Shown here: positions 32,681 to 41,286 of the stretch, in pieces
How the letters are laid out: every line of letters begins with the position of its first letter
How positions within the stretch are numbered: position 1 is the stretch's first letter
Origin: Conyzicola nivalis_A
GTDB lineage: Bacteria > Actinomycetota > Actinomycetes > Actinomycetales > Microbacteriaceae
Assembly: GCF_040548875.1 (NCBI RefSeq)
Contig: NZ_JBEPSJ010000003.1
Span: forward strand, 124,001 to 188,000
DNA: 64,000 nt
Reading direction: 5' to 3'
Position numbers and translations under genes: made by a program
Notes under the pieces: model-generated
The model's input: only the letters and a program-made list of their open reading frames with translations
What the model was told of the DNA's origin: nothing
The model's database searches: none

Positions 32681-35257
32681 TCACGCCGTGAAGCGGTGGG
32701 CCCCGGATGCCACGGCGAACGGCTCTCGGCCGGGCAGTTCGACGCGCGCTGTCGATCCCGTCGGCACCACCAGCTCGACGGTGAGCCTCTCCGCGTCGAT
32801 CACCCAGGCGATCGACAGCTCCCCGTACGGCGTCAGGTGCCGCGCGCTGGCGGAGGTGAGGCCGCCGCCCGGCTGCGGTCGCACGAGGATCTCCCGGTAA
32901 CCGGCGCTCGCGGGCGAGATGCCCGCCACAACACGGTGCATCCAGTCGGCGACGGCTCCGAGGGCGTAGTGGTTGAACGAGGTCATCTCCCCCGGGTTGA
33001 TCGAGCCGTCGGGACGCTGCGAGTCCCAGCGTTCCCAGATCGTCGTCCCGCCCTGCAGCACGGTGTACAGCCACGACGGGCACTCCCGCTCGAGCAGCAG
33101 GTCGTAGGCGATCTCAACCGTGCCGGCCGTGGTGAGCGCGTCGGAGATCACGGGCGTGCCCGCGAACCCGGTGGCGATGCGGTTTCCGGCCGCGTGCACG
33201 AGCTCGCCGACGCGGGCGCGCGCCATGGTGGCGCGCTCCGTGTCATCCGGAATCAGCCCGAACTGGATAGCGAGCGCGTACGCGGTCTGCGCGTCGCTCG
33301 TCATCCTTCCGCTCTCCTCGAAGTACTCGGCGATGAAAGCCTCTCGCACGGCCGCGGCGAGCGCCTCGTAGTGCGCGGCGTCGGCGTCTCGGCCGATCAC
33401 GCGCGCTGTCTCGGCGAGCCGGCGCGTCGACCAGGCGAAGTAGGCGGTCGCGACGAGGTAGCGGTCGGTGAGCGCGGCGGCGGGGTCCTCCGGCGGTGCG
33501 GCCGGGTCGAGCCAGTCGCCGAGCTGCTTTCCCTCGTTCCACAGGTGGTCGTCGCCGGCGAGCCGGTCGGCGAGGTCGACCCAGGCCTTCGCGCTCTCGT
33601 ACTGCTGCTCGAGGATGCCGGTGTCGCCGAACCTCTCGTAGAGCGTCCACGGGGTGAGCACGGCCACGTCGCCCCACACCGCGCCCGGGTCGATCGGCGT
33701 CCACGAGTCGCCGCCCGGGATCACCGGCACGTACCAGGGCACCGTGCCGTCGGGCAGCTGTTCGACGGCGACGTCTTTCAGCCACGAGCCGAGCATGCCC
33801 GACACGTCGTAGAGGAAGGCCGCGGTCGGGGCGAAGACCTGCAGGTCGCCGGTCCAGCCGAGGCGCTCGTCGCGCTGCGGGCAGTCGGTGGGGATGTCGA
33901 CGAAGTTGCCGCGCATGCTCCAGCGCACGTTCTCGTGCAGCCGGTTGACGAGCGGGTCGGATGATTCGAACCAGCCGGTTCTCTCGAGGTCGGAGTGGTA
34001 GACCTTCGCCACGACCGCGCCAGCCGCGAGCTCGCCCGGCCAGCCCGAGACCTCGGCGAAGCGGAAACCGTGGATGGTGAACCGCGGCTCCCACCGACGC
34101 TCGCCGCAACCGTCGAGCACGAGCGTGTCGGTCGACGCCGCCAGGCGCAGCGGGCGGGTGTAGAGCTCGCCGTCCTGCAGGACCTCGGCATGGCGCAGCG
34201 TGATCGTGGCGCCGGCCGGGCCGTCGACGACGAGGCTGAGGCGGCCGACGAGGTTCTGCCCGAAGTCGAGGATGTACGCGCCGGAGGCCGAGCGGGTCAC
34301 CGCGACCGGGGCGAGCTCCTCGGTGCAGCGCACGGGCGGACCCTCGGGGGCGACGAGGGTGGAGGGGTCGCGCTCGGCGATCGCCACCGGGGTCCAGCCC
34401 GCGGCGTCGAACGCCGCGCTCGACCAGCCCGGCTGCTCGGCGCGGGCGTCGTAGGTCTCGCCGTCGTAGAGTCCCGACTCGAGGATGGGGCCGAACGAGG
34501 CCGTCCACGACTCGTCGGTGGCGACGGTGTCGACCCGTCCGTCGTCGTACTCGACCTCGAGTTGGGCGATGAGCGAGACATCCGCCCCGTAGAGATTGCG
34601 GTAGCCGCCGTTGAAGCCCATGCGGCCGCGGTACCAGCCGTCTCCGAGCCAGGCGCCGACGGCGTTCTGGCCCGTGGTGAGCAGATCGGTCACGTCGTGC
34701 GTGTAGTAGCGCAGACGCTCGCCGTAGACCGTCCACCCCGGGGACAGGATGTCGTCGCCGACGCGCACGCCGTTGATCTCGGTCTCGTGCACGCCGTGCG
34801 CGCTCACGTAGAGGCGGGCGCGGCGGACGGGCGCCGTGACGGTGAACTCGCGGCGCACGAGCGGCGGTCGTCGGTCGGTGTCGGGATCCTCGTCCCAGGC
34901 GGGGCCGACCGCCTTCGCGACCCAGTCGCCGGGTTCGAGCAGCCCGGCCTCGACGTAGCCGGTCTCGCTGAACGCCGACGCCACACCGTCGTCGCCGTAG
35001 ACGCGCACGCGGACGCCCACGCGCTCGCGCGAGGCGAGCGGCGCGACGGGCCAGGCGACGAGCACCTGCTCGTGCGACTCGAGCCGGCCGGTGCTCTGCG
35101 TGCCGTCCGCGCGGTCGAACTCGAGCTCGTAGCCGGCCTGCATGAATCCGGGTTCGGCCGTCGTCTGCCAGGAGATGCGCGGGGAAGCCACTCCGATGCC
35201 GATCGCTTCGTCGTAGTGGTGCTCGAAGCGCACTGGTCGGCTGATTGTTGCTTGCAC
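32681..35257 (-). CDS. Alpha-L-rhamnosidase (GH78)
   Basis: 858 residues from GTG 35255-35257, eight bases after the permease stop. It cleaves terminal alpha-L-rhamnose from glycosides. N-terminal beta-sandwich domains (ARLYVSAHGVHETEINGVRV, LGDGWYRGRMGFNG) precede the (alpha/alpha)6 barrel. The catalytic-domain signature reads DIPTDCPQRDERLGWTGDLQ, with Asp/Glu acid residues, and a later acidic site in GTTIWERWDSQRPDGS. There is no signal peptide, so it acts in the cytoplasm on glycosides brought in by the adjacent ABC importer. Last gene of the LacI-controlled operon. Confidence 0.93.
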   Translation of the reverse strand: MQATISRPVRFEHHYDEAIGIGVASPRISWQTTAEPGFMQAGYELEFDRADGTQSTGRLESHEQVLVAWPVAPLASRERVGVRVRVYGDDGVASAFSETGYVEAGLLEPGDWVAKAVGPAWDEDPDTDRRPPLVRREFTVTAPVRRARLYVSAHGVHETEINGVRVGDDILSPGWTVYGERLRYYTHDVTDLLTTGQNAVGAWLGDGWYRGRMGFNGGYRNLYGADVSLIAQLEVEYDDGRVDTVATDESWTASFGPILESGLYDGETYDARAEQPGWSSAAFDAAGWTPVAIAERDPSTLVAPEGPPVRCTEELAPVAVTRSASGAYILDFGQNLVGRLSLVVDGPAGATITLRHAEVLQDGELYTRPLRLAASTDTLVLDGCGERRWEPRFTIHGFRFAEVSGWPGELAAGAVVAKVYHSDLERTGWFESSDPLVNRLHENVRWSMRGNFVDIPTDCPQRDERLGWTGDLQVFAPTAAFLYDVSGMLGSWLKDVAVEQLPDGTVPWYVPVIPGGDSWTPIDPGAVWGDVAVLTPWTLYERFGDTGILEQQYESAKAWVDLADRLAGDDHLWNEGKQLGDWLDPAAPPEDPAAALTDRYLVATAYFAWSTRRLAETARVIGRDADAAHYEALAAAVREAFIAEYFEESGRMTSDAQTAYALAIQFGLIPDDTERATMARARVGELVHAAGNRIATGFAGTPVISDALTTAGTVEIAYDLLLERECPSWLYTVLQGGTTIWERWDSQRPDGSINPGEMTSFNHYALGAVADWMHRVVAGISPASAGYREILVRPQPGGGLTSASARHLTPYGELSIAWVIDAERLTVELVVPTGSTARVELPGREPFAVASGAHRFTA

Positions 35258-35265
35258 GGAGGTGA

Positions 35266-36177
35266 CTACCCTTTCACGGAGCCCGCGGTGAGGCCCTTTT
35301 GAACGCGTTGGTTGAGGATCAGATAGAGCACCAACGTGCCGAACACATTGATGCAGATGGCGGCGAAGAGCGGGCCGTAGTTCGTGGCGCCGAATTCGCC
35401 GTTGAAGTTCAGGAGCCCGACCTGGATGGTGCGCAGGTCGCTCGAGTTCGTGAAAGTCAGGGCGATGAGCAGGTCGTTCCAGATGAAGAAGAACTGCACG
35501 AGGGCGACGGTGAAGATCGCGTTGCTCACCATCGGCATCCCCACCGAGAAGAACGTGCGGATGATGCTCGCCCCGTCGAGCGTGGCCGCCTCGAACACCT
35601 CGCGCGGGATCGCCCTGAAGTAGGTGGCCATCATGAATACCGTCAGCGGGAGGCCGATCGCCGTGTAGGTGATGACCAGCGGCCACAGCGTTCCGGTCAG
35701 CCCGGTCTGGAAGTAGACGGTGAACAGCGGCAGCAGGATCATCTGGGTGGGCACCATGATGCCGATGAGGAAGGCGAGCAGCACGCCGCCGCGCCCCTTC
35801 CAGACCAGCACCTCGAGCGCGAAGCCGGCGGCCGTGCCGAACAGGATGATGAAGAACAGCGCCGGGAACACCGACAGCACGCTGTTGGTGGCGTACTGGG
35901 CGATGTTGCCGGTGTTCCAGGCTTCGACGTAGTTGTCGAAGGTGAATTGCGACGGAAGCGACCAGGTTGGATTGTTGAGGAACTCGGCGTTGGTCTTGAA
36001 CGAGCCGAGCAGGAGCCAGACGAGCGGGTAGACGACGAGGACGAGCAGGATGGCCACGAGGATCGTGGTCGGCACTTTCTTGACGAGCCGTCGCGTCGTT
36101 CGGCTGCGCTGGGTCGGGCGACGGCCGGGTTGCCGCGTCGACTGCTGGGTCGTGCGCTGGAGTGCGGGAGCAGACAC
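35266..36177 (-). CDS. Carbohydrate ABC transporter permease (MalG type)
   Basis: 303 residues, six membrane segments after a basic Gln/Arg/Thr-rich N-terminal tail (~30 residues). The EAA loop that docks the ATPase reads PREVFEAATLDGASIIRTFF. Near the C-terminus LTFTNSSDLRTIQVGLLNFN and LYLILNQRVQKGLTAGSVKG are typical of MalG-like sugar permeases. It pairs with the permease encoded three bases upstream. The importer probably carries rhamnosides or other plant oligosaccharides, inferred from the GH78 gene just downstream. Confidence 0.92.
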   Translation of the reverse strand: MSAPALQRTTQQSTRQPGRRPTQRSRTTRRLVKKVPTTILVAILLVLVVYPLVWLLLGSFKTNAEFLNNPTWSLPSQFTFDNYVEAWNTGNIAQYATNSVLSVFPALFFIILFGTAAGFALEVLVWKGRGGVLLAFLIGIMVPTQMILLPLFTVYFQTGLTGTLWPLVITYTAIGLPLTVFMMATYFRAIPREVFEAATLDGASIIRTFFSVGMPMVSNAIFTVALVQFFFIWNDLLIALTFTNSSDLRTIQVGLLNFNGEFGATNYGPLFAAICINVFGTLVLYLILNQRVQKGLTAGSVKG

Positions 36178-36180
36178 GGT

Positions 36181-37065
36181 CTAGCCCTTCGTGAGGTCGC
36201 GGCGTGAGGAACGGAAGATGAAGACCGTCACGACGAGACAGAGGATGGTGAGCAGCAGCGCGATGGTGCTGCCATAGCCGTACTCGCCGTAGGTGAACGA
36301 GGTCTGGAACATGTAGAGCGTCAGCGGGCTGGTGGTCGTGCCCGGCCCGCCGTTCGTGAGGGCGAGGACGCTATCGAAGACCTTCAGCGTTCCGTTGATG
36401 CTGAAGATGATCGAGGAAAGCAGCACGGGCAGCGAGAGCGGGATGACGATGTGGCGCACGAGTTTCAGCCCGCTCGCCCCGTCGAGCCGGGCGGACTCGA
36501 GGGTCTCCTCGGGGATGTCGACGAGGCCGGCGTAGAGCAGCACGCCGTAGAAACCCATGGAGCGCCAGATGTCCATGACGGCGATGACGAGGAAGGCGCT
36601 GCCGGCGGAGCCGAACCAGTCGACCGACGGAATTCCCACCACGTTGAGCAGTTCGTTGACGAGGCCGTTCTGCGGCGCTACCTCGAACATCTTCTGGAAC
36701 ATGAGTGCGACCGCGACGGTCGGCAGCACGACGGGGAAGAAGACGAGCGTGCGAACGATGCTCGACGAGCGCCGCAGCACGAAGACGTAGAGCAGCGAGA
36801 GCGCGTAGCCGAACAGGACCTGGCCGATGGTGATGACGAAGGCGTAGCGGATCGTGAACCAGAGCGCATCGTGCACGCGGGTGTCGCCGATCATCGTGGC
36901 GAAGTTGTCGAGGCCGACGAAGGTGAAGCCGACGATGGCGTTGCCTTCGAAGACCGTGTAGCCGAGCGACCATATGACGGGCACCAGCATGACGAGGGTG
37001 TAGACGAGGAGGGCGGGGCCGACCAGGATCAGGATCGACTTCTTGTCGCCGAGGACGTTCTTCAT
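36181..37065 (-). CDS. Carbohydrate ABC transporter permease (MalF type)
   Basis: 294 residues, about six membrane segments. ILILVGPALLVYTLVMLVPV is the first helix, and the EAA loop is DIPEETLESARLDGASGLKL. FDSVLALTNGGPGTTTSPLT is a common landmark of this permease family. It lies between the solute-binding protein gene (82 bases upstream) and the MalG-type permease (three bases downstream). No ATPase gene is found in the cluster, so the importer must borrow an ATPase encoded elsewhere (MsmK-type sharing). Confidence 0.92.
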   Translation of the reverse strand: MKNVLGDKKSILILVGPALLVYTLVMLVPVIWSLGYTVFEGNAIVGFTFVGLDNFATMIGDTRVHDALWFTIRYAFVITIGQVLFGYALSLLYVFVLRRSSSIVRTLVFFPVVLPTVAVALMFQKMFEVAPQNGLVNELLNVVGIPSVDWFGSAGSAFLVIAVMDIWRSMGFYGVLLYAGLVDIPEETLESARLDGASGLKLVRHIVIPLSLPVLLSSIIFSINGTLKVFDSVLALTNGGPGTTTSPLTLYMFQTSFTYGEYGYGSTIALLLTILCLVVTVFIFRSSRRDLTKG

Positions 37066-37147
37066 TCAGACTTCTTTTCTCGCGATGGCGATCCGGCCGC
37101 GACTGTGTCGCCGCGGCCGGATGCCTGCAGTGGTGTTCTCGGTGCGG

Positions 37148-38446
37148 TCAGAGGTCGTTCTGCACGAGCTCCATGAACTCCTCGGCCGTGATGTCGCCGG
37201 TCACGAGCTGCGCGGCGTTGGTCTGGCTCGTCGTCGTGGCCTTCGTCGAGAAGAGCGCCTCGAACCAGAGGACGGCCTGCTCGGTCGTCGCGATACGCTC
37301 CTGCACCTCCTGCGTGAGGGCGGGCAGGTCGTCGACGGGAGTGTTCACCTTGAAGCCGGAGACGCGTCCCTGGCTGGTGAGGGCCTCGCTGCCGTAGTTG
37401 TCGGCGATGCAGCTGAGCCAGTCGCCGACCTTCGAGTCGTAGGTCTTCGCGTTGAAGGTCGCGGGCAGGCCGACGTTGGCCGCGATCTGCGAGCTGTCGC
37501 CCTCGCCGCCCTCGACGTTCGGGAACGGCATGAAGCCGATGTTGTCGAGACCGACCTGGTTGCGCTCCGCGTCGTTGAAGTCGCTGAGCGCCCAGCTGCC
37601 CATGTAGAACATGGCGGCGCTGCCGTTGAGGAACTGGTTCGTGGCGGTGTCGTAGTCGATCGACCCGACACCCTGCCCGAAGTACCCCTCTGCGCCGAGG
37701 TCGGCGACGGCCTGCGCGGCCTCGACGTACTCGGGGTCGGTCAGCTTCGCGTCGCCGTCGGTGACCTTCTGAAGCGCGTCGGGTCCGAGGGTGCGGAAGA
37801 TGTAGTTGCCCAGCAGCCGGGTGATCGGCCAGCCCTGCTCGCCGCTCGCGGAGAACGGAGTGACTCCCGCGTCGTCGAACGTGCCCGCCGCCGCGACGAG
37901 GTCGTCCCAGGTCTCGGGAACCTCGACGCCGTTGTCGGCGAAGATCGTCTTGTTGTACCAGATGCCCTCGATGTTGTACTCGAACGGCAGAACCTTGAAG
38001 CCGCCGTACAGGGCCTCGATGGTGGAGATCGCCGCTGGCTCGATGTTCTCGATCGCGTCGAGCTCGGTGAGGGTGCTCTCGAAGTCGAGCACATTGCCCG
38101 AGTCATCCAGAGTCTTGGTCAGCGCGGGCGCGTTGCCTGCGGAGTACACGACCGGCAGGGCGTTCTGCCCGGCGAGCAGCTGCAGCCGCTGGTCGAGGTT
38201 CGTCTGCGGAACGGAGTCGCTCGTGAACGGCAGCGCCTCGTTCTCGGTGGCGCAGGCGTCTTCGGACAGCGCGGTGAAGATGGCGGGCAGTTCGGCGTTC
38301 TCCGAGTTGGTGAGCAGGCTGAACTCGTCGGGCGACGAGCTGCCTCCTCCACCGCCTCCGCCAGCGCAGCCGGAGAGCAGCAGAGCCGCGCTTCCGACTC
38401 CGGCGACCAGTGCGAGGGTGCGTCGCCTGCTGTGACGTGTGGTCAT
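37148..38446 (-). CDS. Extracellular sugar-binding lipoprotein of the ABC importer
   Basis: 432 residues from the second of two adjacent ATGs (38444-38446), four bases after GGAGG. The lipoprotein signal ends in the lipobox LLLSGC, followed by a flexible Gly/Ser run. The mature part is a family 1 solute-binding protein: LQLLAGQNALPVVYSAGNAP, YNIEGIWYNKTIFADNGVEV, ETWDDLVAAAGTFDDAGVTP, and AAMFYMGSWALSDFN. It is anchored outside the membrane and hands sugars to the two permeases. The transcript starts next to a perfect LacI-type operator. Confidence 0.92.
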   Translation of the reverse strand: MTTRHSRRRTLALVAGVGSAALLLSGCAGGGGGGGSSSPDEFSLLTNSENAELPAIFTALSEDACATENEALPFTSDSVPQTNLDQRLQLLAGQNALPVVYSAGNAPALTKTLDDSGNVLDFESTLTELDAIENIEPAAISTIEALYGGFKVLPFEYNIEGIWYNKTIFADNGVEVPETWDDLVAAAGTFDDAGVTPFSASGEQGWPITRLLGNYIFRTLGPDALQKVTDGDAKLTDPEYVEAAQAVADLGAEGYFGQGVGSIDYDTATNQFLNGSAAMFYMGSWALSDFNDAERNQVGLDNIGFMPFPNVEGGEGDSSQIAANVGLPATFNAKTYDSKVGDWLSCIADNYGSEALTSQGRVSGFKVNTPVDDLPALTQEVQERIATTEQAVLWFEALFSTKATTTSQTNAAQLVTGDITAEEFMELVQNDL

Positions 38447-38478
38447 CATTCCTCCTTGAATGGTGAGCGCTGGCATTA

Positions 38479-38502
38479 TTGAAGCGCTTCAAAAGCAAGA
38501 TA
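38479..38502 (-). promoter_or_regulatory. Operator and -10 box of the rhamnoside operon
   Basis: TTGAAGCGCTTCAA (38479-38492) is a perfect 14-bp palindrome of the LacI/GalR type with the central CG. On the minus strand a -10 TATCTT (38502 to 38497) lies just upstream, so the operator covers the transcription start. The LacI-type gene is divergent, 91 bases away, and may be controlled by the same site. Confidence 0.8.
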
Positions 38503-38569
38503 GTCTGTTGTCGAGCGAAAGCGCAACCCGCTCTGTAACGATTCATCCGGAGTTTGTTTTCTCCCCGAG

Positions 38570-38575
38570 TAAGTT
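38570..38575 (+). promoter_or_regulatory. -10 box of the LacI-type gene
   Basis: TAAGTT ends seven bases before the ATG at 38583; no ribosome site is seen, so this mRNA is probably leaderless. Confidence 0.5.
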
Positions 38576-38582
38576 AGGCACC

Positions 38583-39632
38583 ATGACGACGTTGTTGGGC
38601 GATGGCCGCCGCGCGAAGGATCCGGCGCCGAGCATGGCCGACGTCGCGCGTCACGCGGGGGTATCGCTCGGCACGGTGTCGAACGTGCTTAACTCGCCGG
38701 CCAAGGTCGCGCCGTCCACCCTGACGCGGGTGCGGGCATCCATCGACGCCCTCGGCTTCGTGCGCAACAACCTCGCCCGCTCGCTCGCGGCCGGCCGCGC
38801 CGACACCCTCGGTTTCGTGATCGTCGACATCGGCAACTCGCTCTTCGTCGACATCGCCCGCGGCGCGCAGGAGGTGTCGGGCGAGCAGGGGATGAAACTG
38901 CTGCTCGCCAACAGCGATGTCGACCTCGCGGCGCAGAACTCCTACCTCGACCTGTTCGACGAGGCGCGGGTCGGCGGGGTGCTGCTTGCCCCCCTCGACG
39001 GACCTCTGGATGCGGCCGCACGAGTGCGCAGCCACGGTCGGCCCGTCGTGCTGGTCAACGCCCCCGATCCGCAGACCGACACCTGCGGGGTGGTCGTCGA
39101 CGAGGAGCTCGGCGGGTATCTCGCGACCCGTCACGTGCTCGACTCGGGGCGGCGTCGACTGGCGTACACCGGCGGGCCGCTCACGCTGCACGCCGTGGCC
39201 CAGCGCTACGCCGGGGCCAGACGCGCGGTCGAGGAGGCGGGTGCCGGGGCGACGCTCGAGCTCATCGAGACGACGAAACTGACGATCTCGGAGGGCCTGG
39301 CGCTCGGACGCTCCCTCGCCGAACGCGACGAGACCCACCGCCCCACCGCCGTGATCTCCGCGGCCGACGCGCTCGCCTCGGGCTGCGTGCAGGCGCTCAT
39401 CTACGCGGGCATCCGGGTTCCCGACGACATCGCGATCATCGGCTACGACAACAACCACTTCGCCTCCGACAGCGTCGTGCCGATCTCGACTGTCGGGCAG
39501 CCGGGTCACGAGATGGGGCGCATCGCGACCGAGCTCCTGCTCGAGGAGATCCGCTCGCCGGGCGACCACGTGCACCGCACGATCACCCTCGAGCCGCAGC
39601 TGATCGCCCGGGCGAGCACTCGGTCGGTCTGA
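38583..39632 (+). CDS. LacI-family transcriptional regulator
   Basis: 349 residues. The DNA-binding domain (~17-70) reads MADVARHAGVSLGTVSNVLN and the hinge helix FVRNNLARSLAAGRA. A periplasmic-binding-protein-like sensor follows (LGFVIVDIGNSLFVDIARGA; GVLLAPLDGPLDAA; IIGYDNNHFASDSVVPISTV). It should repress the divergent ABC importer/rhamnosidase operon through the palindrome at 38479-38492, with rhamnose or a rhamnoside as inducer (inference). The start at 38583 is set by the helix-turn-helix position and the TAAGTT box. Confidence 0.93.
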   Translation: MTTLLGDGRRAKDPAPSMADVARHAGVSLGTVSNVLNSPAKVAPSTLTRVRASIDALGFVRNNLARSLAAGRADTLGFVIVDIGNSLFVDIARGAQEVSGEQGMKLLLANSDVDLAAQNSYLDLFDEARVGGVLLAPLDGPLDAAARVRSHGRPVVLVNAPDPQTDTCGVVVDEELGGYLATRHVLDSGRRRLAYTGGPLTLHAVAQRYAGARRAVEEAGAGATLELIETTKLTISEGLALGRSLAERDETHRPTAVISAADALASGCVQALIYAGIRVPDDIAIIGYDNNHFASDSVVPISTVGQPGHEMGRIATELLLEEIRSPGDHVHRTITLEPQLIARASTRSV

Positions 39633-39646
39633 GCCCGGAACACGGC

Positions 39647-39748
39647 CGCGGCTCGCGTTCGTGACTCAGGATGAACCGTGCCGGGCGCACCCCGCGGACC
39701 CGGAATAACGCGAGCGCGGCGGCATGCGCAACCCGTTCGTCCTGAGTG
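39647..39748. repeat. Interleaved inverted repeats in a convergent gap
   Basis: Arm A CGCGGCTCGCGTT (39647-39659) pairs, with one bulge, with A' AACGCGAGCGCGG (39707-39719). Arm B GACTCAGGATGAAC (39663-39676) pairs with B' GTTCGTCCTGAGTG (39735-39748). The order A-B-A'-B' allows either hairpin alone or a pseudoknot, not a simple nested stem. It fills most of the space between the LacI gene and the MFS gene, which converge on it. Confidence 0.55.
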
Positions 39749-39773
39749 ATGAACGCGGCGCACCGGCCGGCGC

Positions 39774-41243
39774 CTACTCCCCAGACGGCACCAGGCGCTG
39801 CCGCCGCCGCGCGTTCAGGTCGAACACGCCGAGCGCGAGCGCCGCGACCATCAGCCCGATCGAGATGAGCAGCGCGTTGCGGAAGCCGTCCTGGTAGGCG
39901 ACGAGCTCGACCTCGGTGCCCGACTCGCGCAGGATCGTCGCGAAGTACATGGCGGTCGCCGCCGCGACGCCGATCGAGGTGCCGACACGCTGGCCGAGCT
40001 GCGCCATCGATCCCGCGACGCCGCCCTCGCTCACGGGCACGTCGGCGAGGGTCAGCGTCTGGTTGGGCGAGATGACGAAGCCGCCGCCGATGCCCGCGAT
40101 CAGCAGCGCGGCACCCATGCCCCACGGCGCGAGCTCGGCGGGCAGCGAGATCGCGAGAACGAGGTCGAGCGAGAAGCCGATGATCACGAACACGAGTCCG
40201 AACACGACGAGCGCCCTCCCGTAGCGCTGCACCAGCCGCCCGCCGATGAAGGCCGTGATGGCGGATGTCAGTGCGAACGGAATCGAGACCAGTCCGGCGA
40301 ACACGGGTGCGAGCCCGAGCCCCTCCTGCAGGAACAGCGTGCTGATGAGGAACACCGCCGGCAGGGCGCCGAAGTACGCGGTGGCGAGCAGCAGCCCGTT
40401 GCGGTACGACGACTTGCGGAACAGGGCGAAGTGCACGACCGGCGACTTCCCCCGGCGCTGGTAGGCGAGCTCCCACCAGACGAAGACGCCGCCGAACAGC
40501 GCAGCCGACGCGAGCCAGAGCCAGCGCAGCGGGCTGTCTCCCGGCCCGCCGGTGGTGAGCACGAACGGGAAGAGCAGGCTGAACGTGGCGACCCCGAGCA
40601 GTAGCACGCCGATCAGGTCGAGGTTGGATCTCACGCGCGGCCCCGACCGCTTCGGCAGCAGCCTCAGCGCGAAGAAGATCGCCGCGAGCCCGAGCGGGAT
40701 GTTCATCCAGAACAGCAGACGCCAGCCGTCTTCCGGCCCGCCGAGCAGGATGAGCAGCCCGCCGAGGCTCGGCGCGAAGGCGGTGGAGACGCCGATGGTG
40801 GCGCCGAAGACGCCGAACGCCCGCCCGCGCGCCTCACCCTGGAAGAGCTGCTGCACGAGGCCGAGAACCTGCGGCATCTGCACGCCGGCCGCGATGCCCT
40901 GCAGGATGCGCCCGATCACGAGCGCCTCGATGCTCGGCGCGAGAGCACACAGCAGGCTCGCCGCGGTGAAGCCGCTGAGGCCGATCACGAACATGAGCTT
41001 GCGCGAGTAGATGTCTCCGAGCCTGCCGGCGGGCACGAGGGCCAGCCCGAACGCGAGCGCGTAGCCGGCGACGATCACCTGCAGCTCGGTGGCGCCGGCG
41101 CCGAGAGACTTCTCGATCGACGGGAGCCCCACGTTGACCTTGCTCAGGTCGAGGATCGTCAGCGCCGCGACGCTGACGGCCACCGCGAACGCCTGCCACT
41201 TCGCTCGGTCGCTCAGCGCGGCAGGCGGCGGCGTCTCACTCAT
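39774..41243 (-). CDS. MFS transporter, drug:H+ antiporter-2 type
   Basis: 489 residues with about 14 membrane segments, the DHA2 layout. IVAGYALAFGLALVPAGRLGDIYSR carries motif A (loop 2-3 GRLGDIYSRK). GRILQGIAAGVQMPQVLGLVQQ is the motif C-like TM region, and NQTLTLADVPVSEGGVAGSMA is typical of EmrB/QacA relatives. It probably exports drugs or other toxic compounds. No TetR-type regulator is adjacent. The ATG lies six bases after TAGGTT (minus strand), so it is leaderless. Confidence 0.9.
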   Translation of the reverse strand: MSETPPPAALSDRAKWQAFAVAVSVAALTILDLSKVNVGLPSIEKSLGAGATELQVIVAGYALAFGLALVPAGRLGDIYSRKLMFVIGLSGFTAASLLCALAPSIEALVIGRILQGIAAGVQMPQVLGLVQQLFQGEARGRAFGVFGATIGVSTAFAPSLGGLLILLGGPEDGWRLLFWMNIPLGLAAIFFALRLLPKRSGPRVRSNLDLIGVLLLGVATFSLLFPFVLTTGGPGDSPLRWLWLASAALFGGVFVWWELAYQRRGKSPVVHFALFRKSSYRNGLLLATAYFGALPAVFLISTLFLQEGLGLAPVFAGLVSIPFALTSAITAFIGGRLVQRYGRALVVFGLVFVIIGFSLDLVLAISLPAELAPWGMGAALLIAGIGGGFVISPNQTLTLADVPVSEGGVAGSMAQLGQRVGTSIGVAAATAMYFATILRESGTEVELVAYQDGFRNALLISIGLMVAALALGVFDLNARRRQRLVPSGE

Positions 41244-41249
41244 TGTGCA

Positions 41250-41255
41250 AACCTA
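41250..41255 (-). promoter_or_regulatory. -10 box of the DHA2 transporter gene
   Basis: TAGGTT on the minus strand ends six bases before the ATG at 41241-41243. Confidence 0.6.
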
Positions 41256-41286
41256 CGCCAGCCGGTGTTTCATGCGTGCGAACTCT

